Positions 4,331 through 5,564 of a stretch of 5,564 nucleotides of DNA are shown here, piece by piece. The stretch is from Chloroflexota bacterium. Its GTDB lineage: Bacteria > Chloroflexota > Anaerolineae > B4-G1 > SLSP01. Position 1 is the first letter of the stretch. The number at the start of each line of letters is the position of its first letter. The notes beneath the pieces are model-generated. The model was not told the DNA's origin. It did not search any database and saw only the letters and a list, made by a program, of their open reading frames with translations. The stretch is taken from positions 1 to 5,564 of the forward strand of contig JAAZNO010000044.1 of NCBI GenBank assembly GCA_012798275.1, in the 5' to 3' direction. The position numbers and the translations under genes are program-made.

Positions 4331-5449
4331 ATGGAACGCCGCGCCAGGGTGCAGGTTCACGACCTCTGGGTTGATCTGCGGGAGTTTCATCTGCGCGAGA
4401 TCAATCTGGAGATCGCCGCTGGCGAGTACTTCGTGGTGTTGGGGCCGACGGGTGCGGGCAAGACGGTGCTGTTGGAGACCCTCGCGGGACTGCATTCTCC
4501 CCATCGTGGGCGCATTTTGCTGAACGGGGAAGACCTCACCCCGCTGCCGCCGGAGCGACGCGGAATCGGTTTCGTGTACCAGGATTACGCGCTCTTTCCC
4601 CACTTGAGCGTGGCCGAGAACATCGCCTTTGGGCTGAAGCTGCAGCGGGAAGGGCGCGCGCAAGATCCAGGCCCCTCCCGCCGCCTCGTCATCGAACGCC
4701 GCGTGGAGGAGATCAGCCGGCTGCTCGCCATCGAACCGCTGCTCGTGCGTCGTCCTCAAACCCTCAGCGGGGGCGAACAGCAACGGGTGGCCCTGGCGCG
4801 GGCGCTGGTGATCGAGCCGCGGCTGTTGCTGTTGGATGAGCCGCTCAGCGCCCTCGATCCGCAGACCCGCGAGGGGTTGCAGCGGGAACTGGCCCGCCTC
4901 CACCGCGAGCTGGGCACCACCACCCTCCACGTCACCCATGATTTTGAGGAGGCGGCGGCGTTGGGCGACCGCATTGCCGTGGTGAATGCGGGGCGGGTCG
5001 TGCAGGTAGGAGCCCCGGGGGAGATCTTCAGGAAGCCGGCTTCCGAGTTCGTGGCCCGGTTTGTCGGGGCGAGGAATATTTTCCAGGGGGAGCTGCGCCC
5101 CGGCGAGGGCGGCTATAGCCGGCTGTCCTTTGCCGGCATGCAGCTGGCCGTCGTGACCGATCTTGTGGGGCAGGTCCAGGTTGTCATCAGGCCGGAGGAC
5201 TTCATCCTTTCCCGCGAGCCCCGCCGTTCCGACGTCTGCACCTCCTGCCGGGGCCGGGTTGTGGAGCTCGTGGATAAGGGGACGCTGGTCTATGTCACCG
5301 TGAGTTTCCCCTTCGACGGCGCGCCGGCCCCGTCGTGCGATTTCGTTGGCGTGATCACCCATCGCTCCCTGGAGGAGCTGGAACTGCAGGAAGGCACAGA
5401 AGTCTACCTCGCCTTCAAAGCCTCTGCCGTGCACCTCATCCCAAAATAG
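4331..5449 (+). CDS. wtpC: Tungstate/molybdate ABC transporter ATP-binding protein WtpC
   Basis: The product is 372 residues, cytoplasmic, and should dimerise to drive WtpB. The ATPase domain (about 7-240) is complete: Walker A GPTGAGKT (38-45), Q-loop Q84 in FVYQDYALFPHLSVAENI, signature LSGGEQQRVALARAL (145-159), Walker B LLLLDE (165-170), D-loop SALD (173-176) and switch His H203 in HVTHDFEEA. The segment after FGLKLQ (about 105-124) is somewhat extended, with EGRAQDPGPSRR. The C-terminal part begins at FVGARNIFQGEL (244-255), typical of molybdate/tungstate-type ATPases, and forms a TOBE-like domain to the end (IRPEDFILS 286-294, ITHRSLEELEL 342-352). In many Mod/Wtp systems this part mediates feedback by oxyanion. 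A CxxC (C303, C306) and C336 in it are unusual. All catalytic residues are present. Start choice is supported by the Shine-Dalgarno site and the 3-nt gap from wtpB. Confidence 0.95.
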   Translation: MERRARVQVHDLWVDLREFHLREINLEIAAGEYFVVLGPTGAGKTVLLETLAGLHSPHRGRILLNGEDLTPLPPERRGIGFVYQDYALFPHLSVAENIAFGLKLQREGRAQDPGPSRRLVIERRVEEISRLLAIEPLLVRRPQTLSGGEQQRVALARALVIEPRLLLLDEPLSALDPQTREGLQRELARLHRELGTTTLHVTHDFEEAAALGDRIAVVNAGRVVQVGAPGEIFRKPASEFVARFVGARNIFQGELRPGEGGYSRLSFAGMQLAVVTDLVGQVQVVIRPEDFILSREPRRSDVCTSCRGRVVELVDKGTLVYVTVSFPFDGAPAPSCDFVGVITHRSLEELELQEGTEVYLAFKASAVHLIPK

Positions 5450-5450
5450 A

Positions 5451-5483
5451 GAGCCGTGAGCTGAGAGCTGCCGTAGTCACGGC
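5451..5483 (+). repeat. Heptamer repeats and inverted repeat after wtpC
   Basis: Three adjacent heptamers GAGCCGT, GAGCTGA, GAGCTGC occupy 5451-5471. GCCGTGA (5453-5459) is the exact inverted complement of TCACGGC (5477-5483), with a 17-nt loop. It begins just after the wtpC stop, so it could be a transcript 3'-end stem. No T-run follows, only scattered pyrimidines, so termination here is weakly supported. The rest of the tail to 5564 has a GGTAA/TTACC inverted repeat (5522-5526 / 5536-5540) and an ATG pair at 5547-5552 without a ribosome site. I see no supportable gene. Confidence 0.35.
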
Positions 5484-5564
5484 CTGCGACTCACATTTCT
5501 CCCTTGACGCATCCCTCCGCCGGTAACCTGCCTTTTTACCCTGAAAATGATGGAGTTCCGTCCG

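Noticed and set aside
3212..5434. 740-codon open frame on the minus strand opposite wtpA end, wtpB and wtpC
   Set aside because: It is antisense to genes with complete family motifs. Its product is a low-order mix of Gln, His, Gly and Arg with no domain. It is a by-product of GC-rich codon bias.
5504..5529. Possible promoter TTGACG (5504-5509) with TAACCT (5524-5529)
   Set aside because: The spacer is only 14 bp and the -10 match is weak; the gene it would serve lies outside the window.
5547..5564. Possible start of a downstream gene at ATGATG
   Set aside because: Only six codons remain and no ribosome binding site precedes it.
1..5564. CRISPR array, tRNA, rRNA, insertion sequence or attachment site
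   Set aside because: I saw no regularly spaced repeats, tRNA-like cloverleaf, rRNA signature, transposase or paired terminal repeats on either strand.

Overview
The window is GC-rich bacterial DNA. It carries one riboswitch-controlled operon for uptake of tungstate or molybdate and, by inference, handling of the tungsten/molybdenum cofactor. The host is probably an anaerobic or thermophilic bacterium; Chloroflexota (Anaerolineae-like) is my best guess. That guess rests on the archaeal-type WtpABC transporter in a bacterial setting (Shine-Dalgarno sites, lipoprotein signal peptides, a Rho-independent terminator), the RHS-core remnant and the codon usage. It is inference, because there is no rRNA or other phylogenetic marker.

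Layout. Positions 1-75 are the last 24 codons of an unidentified gene. Positions 165-339 hold a frameshifted relic of an RHS-repeat core domain. An extended -10 promoter candidate lies at 417-444. A long leader follows, with a small hairpin (572-587), a Moco/Tuco-family riboswitch aptamer (about 590-685) and an intrinsic terminator (701-741). The aptamer matches the conserved 3' core of the family but has only about 19 nt where Moco members carry the P3 arm. This is the arrangement described for the proposed tungsten-cofactor (Tuco) subtype. The conserved aptamer strand 664-673 is complementary to the terminator loop 712-721, which suggests how the switch might work.

Five genes follow on the same strand. 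The first two (825-1298 and 1411-2394) encode lipoproteins with one and two small sulfite-oxidase-like molybdopterin-binding domains. The last three encode a tungstate/molybdate ABC importer: lipoprotein binding protein WtpA (2456-3511), permease WtpB (3527-4327, TTG start) and ATPase WtpC (4331-5449). The tail (5450-5564) has short heptamer repeats and an inverted repeat but no convincing gene.

How it fits together (inference). When cytoplasmic tungsten or molybdenum cofactor is plentiful, the aptamer folds, the terminator forms and the operon is off. When cofactor is scarce, transcription reads through, producing the oxyanion importer and two surface-anchored cofactor-fold proteins of unknown role. 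The pairing of a P3-less riboswitch, cofactor-fold lipoproteins without a recognisable enzyme partner, and WtpABC is the most interesting content here.
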